A stretch of 64,000 nt of DNA from Roseivivax isoporae LMG 25204 (GTDB lineage Bacteria; Pseudomonadota; Alphaproteobacteria; Rhodobacterales; Rhodobacteraceae), in the NCBI RefSeq assembly GCF_000521865.1, contig NZ_JAME01000027.1, positions 1 through 64,000 of the forward strand, in the 5' to 3' direction. The notes under the pieces were generated by a model. It saw only the letters and a program-made list of their open reading frames with translations, was not told the DNA's origin and did no database searches. Position numbers and translations under genes: made by a program. Shown piece after piece: positions 8,045 to 17,321 of the stretch. The first letter of the stretch is position 1. Each line of letters opens with the position of its first letter.

Positions 8045-8662
8045 TCAGCCCCCGTAGCGCTCGAGGAAAGCCTCGGCCGACAGCTCGCGGAACTCGGGCA
8101 GGCGGGCCCGCAGGGTGTCGTGATCCCAGTCCCACCAGGCGAGGCGGCGCATCCGCTCTGCCACGTCCTGCGGAAAGCGTGCGCGCAGGGGCACCGCGGG
8201 CACACCCGCGACGATGGTGTAGGGCGCCACGTCCTTGGTCACCACGGCGCCCGCGGCGACCACCGCGCCGTCGCCCACGGTGATCTCGGGCCGCACCACC
8301 GCCCCGTGACCGATCCAGGTGTCGTGGCCGATCCAGGCCCGCCGCGACCGCCGCCGGTCGAAGAAGTCGGCATCGGCCTCCGCGTCGTCCCAGTAATCGC
8401 CCGAACGGTAGAGGAAGTGGTGCAGCGAGGCGCGGTCCATCGGGTGATCGGTCGGCCCGATCCGGGTGAAGCTCGCGATGTTGGCGAACTTGCCGACCCC
8501 GGTATTGGCGATGTCGGCGTAGCGGTCGCAATAGGAATAGTCGCCGATCGTCGAATGCGCCACGCGGCTGCCGCGGCCGATCTCGCAGAACCGGCCGAAC
8601 GTGGTGTCCGTGATCTCGCATTCGGGGTGGAGGAAGGGCGCGTCGGCCGTGAGCCGCGCCAT
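8045..8662 (-). CDS. Phosphonate-linked hexapeptide-repeat acyltransferase
   Basis: A 205-residue left-handed beta-helix acyltransferase of the xenobiotic/chloramphenicol acetyltransferase type, of the subfamily tied to phosphonate operons. Hexapeptide turns run through IGDYSYCDRYADIANTGVG and ITVGDGAVVAAGAVVTKDV; WIGHDTWIGHGAVV is a typical active-site region. It starts with a one-base TGATG overlap on the second phnE. PhnO, the GNAT-type aminoalkylphosphonate acetyltransferase of E. coli, is absent, and this enzyme may do the same job; that is inference. Confidence 0.88.
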   Translation of the reverse strand: MARLTADAPFLHPECEITDTTFGRFCEIGRGSRVAHSTIGDYSYCDRYADIANTGVGKFANIASFTRIGPTDHPMDRASLHHFLYRSGDYWDDAEADADFFDRRRSRRAWIGHDTWIGHGAVVRPEITVGDGAVVAAGAVVTKDVAPYTIVAGVPAVPLRARFPQDVAERMRRLAWWDWDHDTLRARLPEFRELSAEAFLERYGG

Positions 8663-9987
8663 CACGTCCCCCGGATCAGCCGGCTGCGCAGCCACCCCGA
8701 CACGGTGTCCATCACCATGACCATGAGCACGATCAGGACGATGTAGTAGGTGACCTCCTCCCAGTCCTTCTGGGTGATGATCGCCTGCGTCAGCAGGAGC
8801 CCGATGCCGCCGCCCGTGATCGCGCCGATGATCGTCGCCGAGCGCGTGTTCGATTCGAGGTAGTAGAGGATCTGCGAGATGAGCACCGGCGTGATCTGCG
8901 GGATGACGCCGAACCGCGAGCGCTGCAGCGCGTTGGCGCCGGTCGAGCGGACGCCCTCGATCTGGCGGCCGTCGACGTTCTCGAGCGATTCCGAGAAGAG
9001 CTTGCCGAAGGTGCCGGTGTCGGTGAGCAGGATCGCCAGCGTGCCGGTGAGCGGCCCCGGCCCGAAGGCGCGGGACAGAAGGATGGTCCAGATCAGCGCG
9101 TCGACCCCGCGGGCGAAGTCGAAGACGCGCCGCACCGCGAAGCGGAGCGCCACGAGCGGCGCGAAGTTGCGGGCGGCGGCAAAGGCCAGCGGCAGCGCCA
9201 CGAGCGCCGCGCCCATCGTGCCGAGGAAGGCCATCAGGATCGTCTCGCCCAGCGCCCAGACCACGTCCGCGTGCCGCCACATCGGGTTGCCCCAGAAATC
9301 CTGCCAGGCGCCGGCGATGTTCGACCGATCGGGGTCGATCCGGTCGCCGAAGAGGATCTCGAGCGGCCCGTGTCCGTGATAGGGTGAGGACAGCGTGAAG
9401 AAGAACAGCTCCCACCCCGCGAAGTAGCGGAAGACCTCGTTGCGGGTGCGGGTCAGCGACACGCGTCCGGCCTCGGTCGTGATGTCCACCCGCGCGTTCG
9501 AGGCGGAGATGAAGTCGGGCACGCTGCCGTCGGGGGTCTCGAGGACGATCCGCCGGCCGTCATGGCCCGCGGTCACGAGCCCGTAGCCCGGGATGTCGTA
9601 GCGCACGTCCGCCCCCTCGAAGACGACCACGTGGCCGTCGTCGAGAACGATCTCGGTCCGGTCGCTGCCGAGGCTCACCCAGTCGGGCGCCTCGCCCGCG
9701 GGATAGGTGCCCTGCCGTTCGCCCTCGATCGCCACCTCGACGTCGCCCGAGCGGTTGTCACGCGTCACGTGGGTCTTGTAGCTCCACGTGTCCGACAGGA
9801 GCGTCACCATGTTGTCGACGCGCAGCCGGTTCGCGAGGCCCGCGATGTCGAAGGCGAAGAAGATGTAGACCAGATAGGCGAGGATCGCCGCGGGGATCGC
9901 GAGGGCCACGAGCCGCTGGCGCGCGATCCGCGCCACAGCGAGCGCGCGCAGGTCGGGTCCGGTGGCGACGTCTGCGGAATGGGTCAT
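8662..9987 (-). CDS. phnE: PhnE2, phosphonate ABC transporter permease with periplasmic insertion
   Basis: A 441-residue permease, about 150 residues longer than its partner PhnE1. The first membrane segment (about residues 28-47) is followed by roughly 160 mostly hydrophilic residues (about 50-210), predicted periplasmic, before the usual permease membrane segments. The coupling motif region SLENVDGRQIEGVRSTGA is present. It overlaps phnE1 by ATGA and the acyltransferase by one base. The two permeases most likely form a heterodimer served by PhnC. Confidence 0.9.
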   Translation of the reverse strand: MTHSADVATGPDLRALAVARIARQRLVALAIPAAILAYLVYIFFAFDIAGLANRLRVDNMVTLLSDTWSYKTHVTRDNRSGDVEVAIEGERQGTYPAGEAPDWVSLGSDRTEIVLDDGHVVVFEGADVRYDIPGYGLVTAGHDGRRIVLETPDGSVPDFISASNARVDITTEAGRVSLTRTRNEVFRYFAGWELFFFTLSSPYHGHGPLEILFGDRIDPDRSNIAGAWQDFWGNPMWRHADVVWALGETILMAFLGTMGAALVALPLAFAAARNFAPLVALRFAVRRVFDFARGVDALIWTILLSRAFGPGPLTGTLAILLTDTGTFGKLFSESLENVDGRQIEGVRSTGANALQRSRFGVIPQITPVLISQILYYLESNTRSATIIGAITGGGIGLLLTQAIITQKDWEEVTYYIVLIVLMVMVMDTVSGWLRSRLIRGT

Positions 9988-10856
9988 GCCTTGCCTCCGT
10001 GCACGAGCCTGTGGCGCGCCATGCTCGACAGCTGGTCGAAGAGCACGATCGTCGCGAAGAGCATGAGGAAGATCGCGGCGCTTTCGGCGAACTGCCCCTG
10101 CCCCCAGGTGATGGCGTTCTTGAGCTCGTAGCCGATGCCGCCCGCGCCCACGAAGCCGAGGATCGCCGAGGCGCGCACGTTGATCTCGAAACGCAGAAGC
10201 GCGTAGCTCAGGAAGTTCGGCGCCACCTGCGGCAGGACGCCCAGATGCATCTGCTGGAGCCACCGCGCGCCGGTCGAGCGCAGGCCCTCCACGGGCTTGA
10301 GGTCCGCGTTCTCCGCCACCTCGGAAAAGAGCTTGCCCAGCGCGCCGGCGGTATGGATGGCGATGGCGAGCATGGCCGGGACGGGCCCGACCCCCATGAG
10401 GAAGATCAGCACCAGCGCGATGACGATGTCGGGGATCGCGCGCATGATGTCCATCAGGCGGCGGAAGACCGGGATCGCCCGGGGCCAGAGCGCGAGCCCC
10501 CGAGTGGACAGAAGCGCCAGCGCGATGGCGACCGACGCGCCGATCAGGGTCGAGACGGCGGCGATGTTGATGGTCTCGACGAGCGCCGGGAAGAAGTCGA
10601 CGAAATGGCCCGGAAGTTCCGACACGTTCTGCCATGCCTCGCCGACCACGTCGGCGGGAAAGTCGAGGATCTGCGGGAAGCCCTGGATGAAGCCGCCGGC
10701 GTTGCGATCGTTCGCGACGCTGAAGCCCGCGACCATGAGCGCGACGAACACGATCAGCAGCGCGAAGGAATAGGCACGCTTGCGCCGCACCATCGCCAGG
10801 TAGGTCTCGTGGATGTTCGCGGATGCCGGCGCACCGCGGTCGGCAATGTCAGCCAT
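9984..10856 (-). CDS. phnE: PhnE1, phosphonate ABC transporter permease
   Basis: A 290-residue inner-membrane permease of the PhnE family, of normal length, with the conserved loop region EVAENADLKPVEGLRSTGA that contacts the ATPase. It is the first permease after phnD and is translationally coupled to the longer second permease by an ATGA overlap. A GC-rich hairpin with a U run stands between phnD and this gene, so its level is probably lower than that of the binding protein. Confidence 0.93.
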   Translation of the reverse strand: MADIADRGAPASANIHETYLAMVRRKRAYSFALLIVFVALMVAGFSVANDRNAGGFIQGFPQILDFPADVVGEAWQNVSELPGHFVDFFPALVETINIAAVSTLIGASVAIALALLSTRGLALWPRAIPVFRRLMDIMRAIPDIVIALVLIFLMGVGPVPAMLAIAIHTAGALGKLFSEVAENADLKPVEGLRSTGARWLQQMHLGVLPQVAPNFLSYALLRFEINVRASAILGFVGAGGIGYELKNAITWGQGQFAESAAIFLMLFATIVLFDQLSSMARHRLVHGGKA

Positions 10857-10866
10857 GGTGGGTCCC

Positions 10867-10904
10867 GAAAAAAGGACGGCGGGCCCCGCGTCGCGGGACC
10901 CGCC
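10867..10904 (-). terminator. Attenuator-like hairpin between phnD and phnE1
   Basis: On the minus strand a 27-base GC-rich inverted repeat (10878-10904) with a 3-base loop and a single mismatch is followed by CC and a run of six U (10868-10873). It lies 15 bases after the phnD stop. Partial termination here would give excess binding protein over permease, which is common in ABC operons. Confidence 0.7.
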
Positions 10905-10919
10905 GAAAGGTTTCGTCGA

Positions 10920-11816
10920 TCAGTTGGACTCGGCCCGGCGGACCTCGATGATGGTCTCGTAGGCGTCGTGGCCGATCGGGGTGAAGCCCGCGGTCTCGCC
11001 CGCCGCCACGCCGTAGGCGCAGTCCGCGTCCGTCTCGTGCAGGTTCTGGACCAGCTCGATCATCGTGGTCTTCACGTCCTCGGGCAGCGCCTTGCGCAGC
11101 ACGACCGGGCCTTCCGGGATCGGCTTGGACTTCCAGATTTCCTGGATCGAGTTCATGTCGACGATGCCCGCGTCGGCCGCCTTGCGCAGCGCGCCGGAAT
11201 TGTAGCCGTCTTCCCACGCGCCGAGGCCGTCGGCCCAGGTCACGCCGGCGTCGATGTCGCCGTTGGCGACGGCGACGATGGTCTGCTCGTGGCCGCCGGT
11301 GAACTTCACCTCGCCGAAGTATTCCTCCATCGGCGCGCCCAGCTCCTGCGGGATCTCGACCTGCGGGATCAGGTAGCCCGAGGTGGAGTTCGGGTCACCG
11401 AAGCCGAACACCTTGTCCTTGGCGTCCGCGAGGCTCTCGATGCCGCTGTCGGTGCGGGCGAAGCCGATCGAATGGTAGGAATAGGAGCCGTCGAGGTTGG
11501 TCTTGACGAGCACCGGCTCGACCGCCTCGGGGTCCTGAACGTAGACGCCGGCATAGGCCGAGGCGCCGAGCCACGCCATGTCGATGGTGCCGCCGAGGAG
11601 GCCCTGCATCACGCCGTTGTAGTCGGCGGGCGCGAAGAGCTTGACCGGGACGCCCAGAGCCTCTTCGGCGTAGCCGCGCAGGCATTCGTTCGATGCGAGC
11701 CGGTCCTGGGCGTTCTCGCCGCCGAGCAGGCCGATGTTGAATTCCTGGACGTCCTGCGCGGCGACGGGCGCGGCGAGCGCGGTGCTGGCGAGGGCTGCTG
11801 CGATCAGATGCTTCAT
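10920..11816 (-). CDS. phnD: PhnD, phosphonate ABC transporter substrate-binding protein
   Basis: A 298-residue periplasmic binding protein. It has a clear signal peptide, MKHLIAAALASTALAAPVAA, with cleavage predicted before QDVQEF. The fold is that of the PhnD family (GLLGGENAQDRLASNECLRG; GTIDMAWLGASAYAGV). It delivers phosphonates to the PhnE permeases. It lies 67 bases after phnC and is followed by an attenuator-like hairpin. Confidence 0.95.
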   Translation of the reverse strand: MKHLIAAALASTALAAPVAAQDVQEFNIGLLGGENAQDRLASNECLRGYAEEALGVPVKLFAPADYNGVMQGLLGGTIDMAWLGASAYAGVYVQDPEAVEPVLVKTNLDGSYSYHSIGFARTDSGIESLADAKDKVFGFGDPNSTSGYLIPQVEIPQELGAPMEEYFGEVKFTGGHEQTIVAVANGDIDAGVTWADGLGAWEDGYNSGALRKAADAGIVDMNSIQEIWKSKPIPEGPVVLRKALPEDVKTTMIELVQNLHETDADCAYGVAAGETAGFTPIGHDAYETIIEVRRAESN

Positions 11817-11883
11817 GGATCACTCTCCGTTGGTTGCCGGCCCGGCCGATGCGGGTCCGGTCAGTGAAATCGGTTCGTAGGGT

Positions 11884-12702
11884 TCAGACCACGGCCGCGG
11901 CGTCGCGCATGGCGGCCTCGGCATAGGGGTCGCGGATCTCGGTCGAGGTCGCGGCCTCGGAGAAGTCCGCGCCGGCCCCGTAGATCTCGCGCGCGACGCT
12001 TGTGGTCAGCTGTTCGGGCACACCGTCGAAGACGATGCGGCCGAGGCGCATCCCGATCACGCGGTCGCAGTAGCGCCGCGCCGTGTCGAGCGTGTGCAGG
12101 TTGGCGATCACGGTGCGGCCGTCTTCCTCGTGGATCCGCCGCAGCGCTTCCATCACCGTCTGCGCGTTCATGGGGTCGAGCGAGGCGATCGGCTCGTCCG
12201 CAAGGATCATCCGCGGGTCCTGCATCAGCGCGCGGGCGATGGCGACGCGCTGCTGCTGGCCGCCCGACAGCGCCTCGGCCCGCTTCGGCGCATGCTCGGC
12301 GATGCCCAGCCGGTCGAGGATGTCGATGGCACGGTGGATGTCGGCGCGCGGGTACAGGTTGAACATCGTGGCGACGGTCGAGCGGCGGCCGAGAGTGCCG
12401 TGCAGCACGTTCGACACCACGTCCATGCGCGGCACGAGGTTGAACTGCTGGAAGATCATCGCGCAGTCGGACTGCCAGTCGCGGCGCTCGCGCCCCGTCA
12501 GGCGCAGAACGTCGCGGCCCTCGAACAGCACGCGGCCCTCGGTCGCGTCGGTCAGCCGGTTGAGCATCCGCAGAAGCGTGGACTTGCCGGCGCCGGACGC
12601 GCCGATCACGCCGATCATCATCGGCCGGTCGACCGTGAAGGTGGCAGCGTCCACGGCGGTTGCCGCGCCGAAGCGCTTCGTCAGATCGTGGACTTCAAGC
12701 AT
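11884..12702 (-). CDS. phnC: PhnC, phosphonate ABC transporter ATPase
   Basis: A 272-residue ABC ATPase with Walker [10 protein letters not shown], signature LSGGQQQR and Walker [12 protein letters not shown]. It is the first gene of the transporter operon phnC-phnD-phnE-phnE2-acyltransferase. It has a C-terminal tail of about 25 residues ([20 protein letters not shown]) beyond the usual family end. The promoter should lie in the 106-base gap upstream; no clear Pho box was found there. Confidence 0.95.
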   Translation of the reverse strand: MLEVHDLTKRFGAATAVDAATFTVDRPMMIGVIGASGAGKSTLLRMLNRLTDATEGRVLFEGRDVLRLTGRERRDWQSDCAMIFQQFNLVPRMDVVSNVLHGTLGRRSTVATMFNLYPRADIHRAIDILDRLGIAEHAPKRAEALSGGQQQRVAIARALMQDPRMILADEPIASLDPMNAQTVMEALRRIHEEDGRTVIANLHTLDTARRYCDRVIGMRLGRIVFDGVPEQLTTSVAREIYGAGADFSEAATSTEIRDPYAEAAMRDAAAVV

Positions 12703-12808
12703 GCATCCCCCGAGCGTTACGGGGGGCTTATGCGTCGGCGGCCATGAACCTCGTGTGTCGGTTGCTTGAACTTATTGTAACGGAAGGCCGCCGCCCGGAC
12801 GCGCCCGT

Positions 12809-13954
12809 TCAGGTGCGTGACAGCGTCTCGACGCTCAGGATCGTCGGCAGGTGGCGCGCGATCTCGGACCAGTTCTTGCCCGCGTCCAGGCTGGCGAAGA
12901 CCGATCCCGAATTCGTGCCGAAATAGACGCCGGCGGGCTCGGCGCGGTCCGTCGCCATCGCCTGCCGCAGCACGGTGAAGAAGCAGGACCGCTGCGGCAG
13001 GCCCGCGCGCTGGGCGGTCCAGCTGTCGCCGGCATCCTCGGACTTCCAGACCGCCGCGGCGGCGTCGGGCGGGTAGCGGCCGGCGGAGTCGCCGTTCAGC
13101 GGCAGCGTCCAGATCGTCCCGGGGCGCGCGGGATGCACCGCCACCGGAAAGCCGAAGGTCGAGGGCAGCCCGGGTGTCACGTCGTCCCAGCTGCGCCCGC
13201 CATCGCGCGAGCGGAACACGCCGTGGTGGTTCTGCTGGTAGAGCAGGTCGGTTTCGCCCGACGCCCGGACGATGTTGTGCACGCAATGCCCGATCTCGTG
13301 CCCATCGCCGCCGGCGGGATGGTCGGGGGGCGGCACCGCGTTCGAGCGACGGTTGCGACGCTCCCACGTGGCCCCGCCGTCCTCGCTGGCGAAGACGCCC
13401 GCGGCCGAGATGCCGAGCCAGATCCGCCCGGGCGCCTCGGGCGCGGTGACGATGGTGTGCAGGGTCAGGCCCGCCCCGCCCGGCTGCCATTCGGCGGCGG
13501 AGGGATGGTCGGTCAGCGCCTCCACCCGCTGCCAGCTGTCGCCGCGGTCGCGGCTGACGAAAAGCTGCGCGGGCCGCGCCCCGGCCCAGAGCGCGCCGTC
13601 GGCCCGCGCGAGCGACCAGATCGAATCGAGAAGCCCGCTGAACGGCGCCTCGGGCGCGGGCGTCATCCCGAAGGTCCTGGCCATCTCGGGATCCGCCGCG
13701 ATCCAGGCGTCCATCTTGCCGTCCGACAGCTTGGCGAGCGTCCACGACGCGCCGCCGTCGGTGGAGCGCCAGATGCCCGCCCCGGTCCAGTCGTTGCCGC
13801 CGCCCGCCCAGAGCGTGCCGCTGTCCGGATCGCCGATCACATGGTTGACGGACCAGCCGTCGCAGAACGGGCCGCGCACGGACCAGTCCGCCGCCCCGTC
13901 GATGAGGAACGCGCCCTTCGTGGTCCCGACGAGCACCGTCACGTCCCGCGCCAT
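12809..13954 (-). CDS. Asp-box (BNR) beta-propeller protein, sialidase/sortilin-like fold
   Basis: A 381-residue protein with at least six Asp-box motifs (SxDxGxxW type): STDGGASW, SRDRGDSW, SEDGGATW, SRDGGRSW, SEDAGDSW and SLDAGKNW. Such repeats mark a beta-propeller as in sialidases, sortilins and the plant photosystem assembly factor HCF136. No signal peptide is seen from the chosen start MARDVTVLVG, so it is probably cytoplasmic. Substrate and role are unknown. It stands alone, just upstream of the phn transporter block on the same strand. Confidence 0.75.
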   Translation of the reverse strand: MARDVTVLVGTTKGAFLIDGAADWSVRGPFCDGWSVNHVIGDPDSGTLWAGGGNDWTGAGIWRSTDGGASWTLAKLSDGKMDAWIAADPEMARTFGMTPAPEAPFSGLLDSIWSLARADGALWAGARPAQLFVSRDRGDSWQRVEALTDHPSAAEWQPGGAGLTLHTIVTAPEAPGRIWLGISAAGVFASEDGGATWERRNRRSNAVPPPDHPAGGDGHEIGHCVHNIVRASGETDLLYQQNHHGVFRSRDGGRSWDDVTPGLPSTFGFPVAVHPARPGTIWTLPLNGDSAGRYPPDAAAAVWKSEDAGDSWTAQRAGLPQRSCFFTVLRQAMATDRAEPAGVYFGTNSGSVFASLDAGKNWSEIARHLPTILSVETLSRT

Positions 13955-14033
13955 CGTCCCGCACTCCCGCTGCCGCGACGGCGAGCCTACCACGCGGAAG
14001 CGAGTCGCGGGCGCGCTAATGCGCCCTGCCTGG

Positions 14034-14408
14034 TCAGTCGCCGCGCGTGACGGGAAAGGCGCGCGTCGTCTCGTTCCAGCCGTCGACGCTGCAGCGGGCA
14101 CGCACGTGCAGCTCGCTCGTGCCGTCCGGCATCATCACCGAGGACAGCGAGCGGGTGAACGGCTGCTCCGTCAGGTGCGGGTGCAGAAGCTCGCGCGTGC
14201 CGAGCACGCGGCCTTCCGCGTCCTCGATGCGCCAGGCATCGGCGTAGTGGTCCCAGCCCGTGTCCGCGTGGCGCAGCGTCACCGACACCCGCCAGCCCAT
14301 CCCGGTCTTCTCGGCGGACATGGCCACCACCTCAACCGGGTCGGCCCCGGCACCGGTGCCGGCACCGAGCAGCGTCGCGAGCCCCGTCGCGATCAGCGCA
14401 AGTTTCAT
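14034..14408 (-). CDS. Small secreted protein of unknown function
   Basis: A 124-residue protein with a signal peptide (MKLALIATGLATLLGAGTGA, cleavage near GADP). The mature part looks beta-rich (MGWRVSVTLRHADTGWDHYADAW; DGTSELHVRARCSVDGWNET), with one cysteine. I do not recognise a family. It precedes the Asp-box gene and follows the DUF599 gene on the same strand with small gaps, so it may be cotranscribed with them. The start at MKLALI is supported by the signal peptide. Confidence 0.7.
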   Translation of the reverse strand: MKLALIATGLATLLGAGTGAGADPVEVVAMSAEKTGMGWRVSVTLRHADTGWDHYADAWRIEDAEGRVLGTRELLHPHLTEQPFTRSLSSVMMPDGTSELHVRARCSVDGWNETTRAFPVTRGD

Positions 14409-14436
14409 GGCCTTTCCCCCCGGCCTTGTTTCGTCG

Positions 14437-15186
14437 TCACTTAGCACCGCCTGCCGCGCCATGCCCGTCACCTTTGCGTGTCGCGTGCCGGGGCGCGCGG
14501 GCCAGCAGAACCTGCCGGGATTCCGACGCGAACTCGCGGCGCAGGATCACCGCGAGCGTGGCGACCGTGGCCGCCAGCAACGCCAGCGGCCCCAGAAGCC
14601 ATGCCGACGCGGCGATGCCGAAATAGACCGACCTCAGCCCGCGGTTGTAGCCCCGCGCGGCGGTGATGTTGATCTCGGCCGCCTGCGCGGCGCGCGGATA
14701 GGCGTCGGGATCGTCGGGATTGTTCGGCACCGCCGCCATCAGCACCGCGCAATATCCGAAGAGACGGTGCGCCCACACGAACTTGAGGAACGCGTTGGCG
14801 GCAAAGACCAGCATGAGGATCACCTTGACCTCCCACACGAAGGTCGGGTCGGTGGCGAGCCTCAGGTCCTCGGCCACCCCGCCGAGAAGGTCGGCATTGC
14901 CGATCAGGGCGAAGCCGCCGCCGATCGCGATCATCGAGGCCGAGGCGAAGAAGGCCGTGCCCTGCCGCAGGTTGGACACGATCTGGGAATCGAAGATCCG
15001 CGGCTGTCGCGTCACGAAATGCACCATCCATTCGCGCCGGAACGCCGCCATGAGCTGCGACACCGAGGGGCGCGCGGCGGGCGGATGCTCGATCACCCGC
15101 GTCACCGCCACCCAGGACACGAACAGGACCCCGAGCGCCACGAGGTCGAGGGTCGAGAAGATGTCGATGCGGTCCGCCAGTGTCAT
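14437..15186 (-). CDS. DUF599 family membrane protein
   Basis: A 249-residue inner-membrane protein of the DUF599 family. Membrane segments are seen near residues 12-30, 75-98, 115-135 and 190-215. The family motif around the second segment includes NLRQGTAFFASASMIAIGGG. No function is known for the family. It follows the HemJ-family gene by 16 bases and is probably in the same transcript. Confidence 0.8.
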   Translation of the reverse strand: MTLADRIDIFSTLDLVALGVLFVSWVAVTRVIEHPPAARPSVSQLMAAFRREWMVHFVTRQPRIFDSQIVSNLRQGTAFFASASMIAIGGGFALIGNADLLGGVAEDLRLATDPTFVWEVKVILMLVFAANAFLKFVWAHRLFGYCAVLMAAVPNNPDDPDAYPRAAQAAEINITAARGYNRGLRSVYFGIAASAWLLGPLALLAATVATLAVILRREFASESRQVLLARAPRHATRKGDGHGAAGGAK

Positions 15187-15202
15187 GCCGCCCCCTCGCG
15201 CC

Positions 15203-15613
15203 TCAGAACGGCTTGGCCACCACGACCCACAGGACCGCCACGACGCCCACCACGCTGACCTCGTTGAAGATGCGCAGGAAGCGGTCGCTTTCGCGGAACT
15301 CGCCGCGGCGGCCGCGCAGCACCATCACCCCGGTCCAGCCGTAATGCACGACAAGGAGCCCCACGAGACCGAGCTTGAGCCACGCCCAGCCCGGCATGCC
15401 GAGCAGGCCCGCGAGCCAGAGCCCGGTGACGAGCGCGATCACCCCGAGCCCGGCGGAAAAGCGGTAGAGCCGGATCGTCAGGTCGCCGAGCGGCCCGAAC
15501 TCGCCGAGCCGCGCCTGTTCGCGCTTCCAGTAGATGAGCGCGCGCGGCACCGCGAAGATGGAGGTCATCCATCCCATGACGCACAGAAGATGCACGATCT
15601 TGATCCAGGTCAT
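15203..15613 (-). CDS. hemJ: HemJ/CopD-like membrane protein
   Basis: A 136-residue four-helix membrane protein. It matches HemJ (UPF0093) features: KIVHLLCVMGWM with a histidine in the first helix, the following PRALIYW, GWAWLKLGLVGLLVVHYGW in the third helix, and a C-terminus FNEVSVVGVVAVLWVVVAKPF-like with NEV and KPF. HemJ converts protoporphyrinogen IX to protoporphyrin IX. Members of the related CopD group look similar, so the function is probable, not certain. The longer frame upstream is not used because its extra residues are Arg/Pro-rich noise. Confidence 0.7.
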   Translation of the reverse strand: MTWIKIVHLLCVMGWMTSIFAVPRALIYWKREQARLGEFGPLGDLTIRLYRFSAGLGVIALVTGLWLAGLLGMPGWAWLKLGLVGLLVVHYGWTGVMVLRGRRGEFRESDRFLRIFNEVSVVGVVAVLWVVVAKPF

Positions 15614-15831
15614 GGCGCTAGACGTGCGCGAAAGCGACAGGGGGCGCAAGAGGCAGGAGGGTGCCTCTGGCCGCCGGGGCGATCCGGCGGGGCGCGCGGC
15701 ACGGTGCGGGGGGCTCCGCGTCGCGCGCCACCGGGCGGCGCGCCTGTCCCCCCGGGTATCCCGCGGCGCCACAACGCGGTGGCCAACCCCGGGGTCGGGA
15801 GATACATTCGGCAGGCAGGGAGGGACCGCTG

Positions 15832-17286
15832 ATGCAGATGCCAGAGCCCGATGCCGCGATCCTGGCGCGCAAGGACGACATCGTCGCCAAGCTGTGCCGG
15901 ATCCTGCCGCCGGACGCCGTGATCTCGGACGAGGCGGAGACGCGCGCCTACGAGTGCGACGCGCTCACCGCCTATCGCTGCCCGCCGCTCGCCGCGGTGC
16001 TGCCGCGCACGACCGAGGAGGTCGCGGCGGTCCTGCGGCTCTGCCATGCCGAGGGCGTGCCGGTCGTGCCGCGCGGGTCGGGCACCTCGCTCGCCGGCGG
16101 CGCGCTGCCCACCGCGGATTGCGTGATCCTCGGGGTCGCGCGCATGACCGAGGTGCTCGAGACCGATTACGACAACCGCTTCATCCGGGTGCAGACCGGG
16201 CGCACCAACCTGTCGGTCACCGGCGCGGTCGAGGAGCGCGGCTTCTTCTACGCGCCCGACCCCTCCTCGCAGCTGGCCTGCGCCATCGCCGGCAACATCG
16301 CCATGAACTCGGGCGGCGCGCATTGCCTGAAATACGGCGTGACGACCAACAACCTCATGGGCGTGACGATGGTGCTGATGGACGGCACCGTCGTGGAGCT
16401 CGGCGGCGCGCATCTGGATGCGCCCGGGCTCGACCTTCTCGGCCTCGTCTGCGGCTCGGAGGGGCAGCTCGGCGTCGTCACCGAGGCGACGCTGCGCGTC
16501 CTGCCCAAGCCCGAGGGCGCGCGGCCGGTGCTGATCGGCTTCGCGTCGAACGAGGTGGCGGGCGCCTGCGTCTCGGACATCATCCGCGCGGGCGTGCTGC
16601 CGGTGGCGATCGAGTTCATGGACCGCCCCTGCATCCGCGCCTGCGAGGCCTTCGCCAAGGCGGGCTATCCCGACTGCGAGGCGCTGCTGATCGTCGAGGT
16701 CGAGGGCAGCCCGGCGGAGATCGACCACCAGCTCGGGCTCATCGCGGAGATCGCGCGCGGCCACGACCCGGTCGAGCTGCGCGAGGCGCAGGACGCCGAC
16801 GAGGCGGGCCGCATCTGGCTCGGGCGCAAGTCGGCCTTCGGCGCCATGGGCCAGATCAACGACTACATGTGCCTCGACGGCACGATCCCGGTCTCCGAGC
16901 TGCCGCACGTGCTGCGCCGCATCGGCGAGATGTCCCGCGCCGCGGGGCTCGACGTGGCGAACGTGTTCCACGCGGGCGACGGCAACATGCATCCGCTCAT
17001 TCTGTTCGACGCCAACCGGCCCGGCGACCTCGAACGCTGCGAGGCGCTCGGCGCCGACATCCTGCGGCTCTGCGTCGAGGTGGGCGGCTGCCTGACCGGC
17101 GAGCACGGCGTCGGCATCGAGAAGCGCGACCTCATGGGCGACCAGTACGCGCCCGCGGACCTCGAATGCCAGATGGCGGTGAAGGACGTGTTCGATCCGC
17201 GCTGGCTCCTGAACCCGGCGAAGGTGTTCCCGCTCGCGGTGTCGGGGACCCGGCGCACCGGCGCGGCGCGGATGGCGGCGGAGTGA
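15832..17286 (+). CDS. glcD: GlcD, glycolate oxidase FAD-binding subunit
   Basis: A 484-residue FAD-dependent oxidoreductase of the PCMH/FAD_binding_4 type with a C-terminal FAD-oxidase domain. The FAD motif VVPRGSGTSLAGGALP and the C-terminal HAGDGNMHPLILFD and GEHGVGIEKRDLM motifs are intact. GlcD oxidises glycolate to glyoxylate within GlcDEF. The ATG at 15832 follows GGCAGGGAGGGA; the longer frame upstream is unlikely to be translated. It is the first gene of glcDEF. Confidence 0.93.
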   Translation: MQMPEPDAAILARKDDIVAKLCRILPPDAVISDEAETRAYECDALTAYRCPPLAAVLPRTTEEVAAVLRLCHAEGVPVVPRGSGTSLAGGALPTADCVILGVARMTEVLETDYDNRFIRVQTGRTNLSVTGAVEERGFFYAPDPSSQLACAIAGNIAMNSGGAHCLKYGVTTNNLMGVTMVLMDGTVVELGGAHLDAPGLDLLGLVCGSEGQLGVVTEATLRVLPKPEGARPVLIGFASNEVAGACVSDIIRAGVLPVAIEFMDRPCIRACEAFAKAGYPDCEALLIVEVEGSPAEIDHQLGLIAEIARGHDPVELREAQDADEAGRIWLGRKSAFGAMGQINDYMCLDGTIPVSELPHVLRRIGEMSRAAGLDVANVFHAGDGNMHPLILFDANRPGDLERCEALGADILRLCVEVGGCLTGEHGVGIEKRDLMGDQYAPADLECQMAVKDVFDPRWLLNPAKVFPLAVSGTRRTGAARMAAE

Positions 17287-17321
17287 GCCGTCCCGACCGC
17301 TGCGCGCCCCGCGGCCGCCGA

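Noticed and set aside
12703-12808. A Pho box before phnC (CCGTTACAATAAGTTCAAG on the minus strand).
   Set aside because: GTTACA and GTTCAA are only 10 bases apart and neither matches CTGTCAT well; not enough to call.
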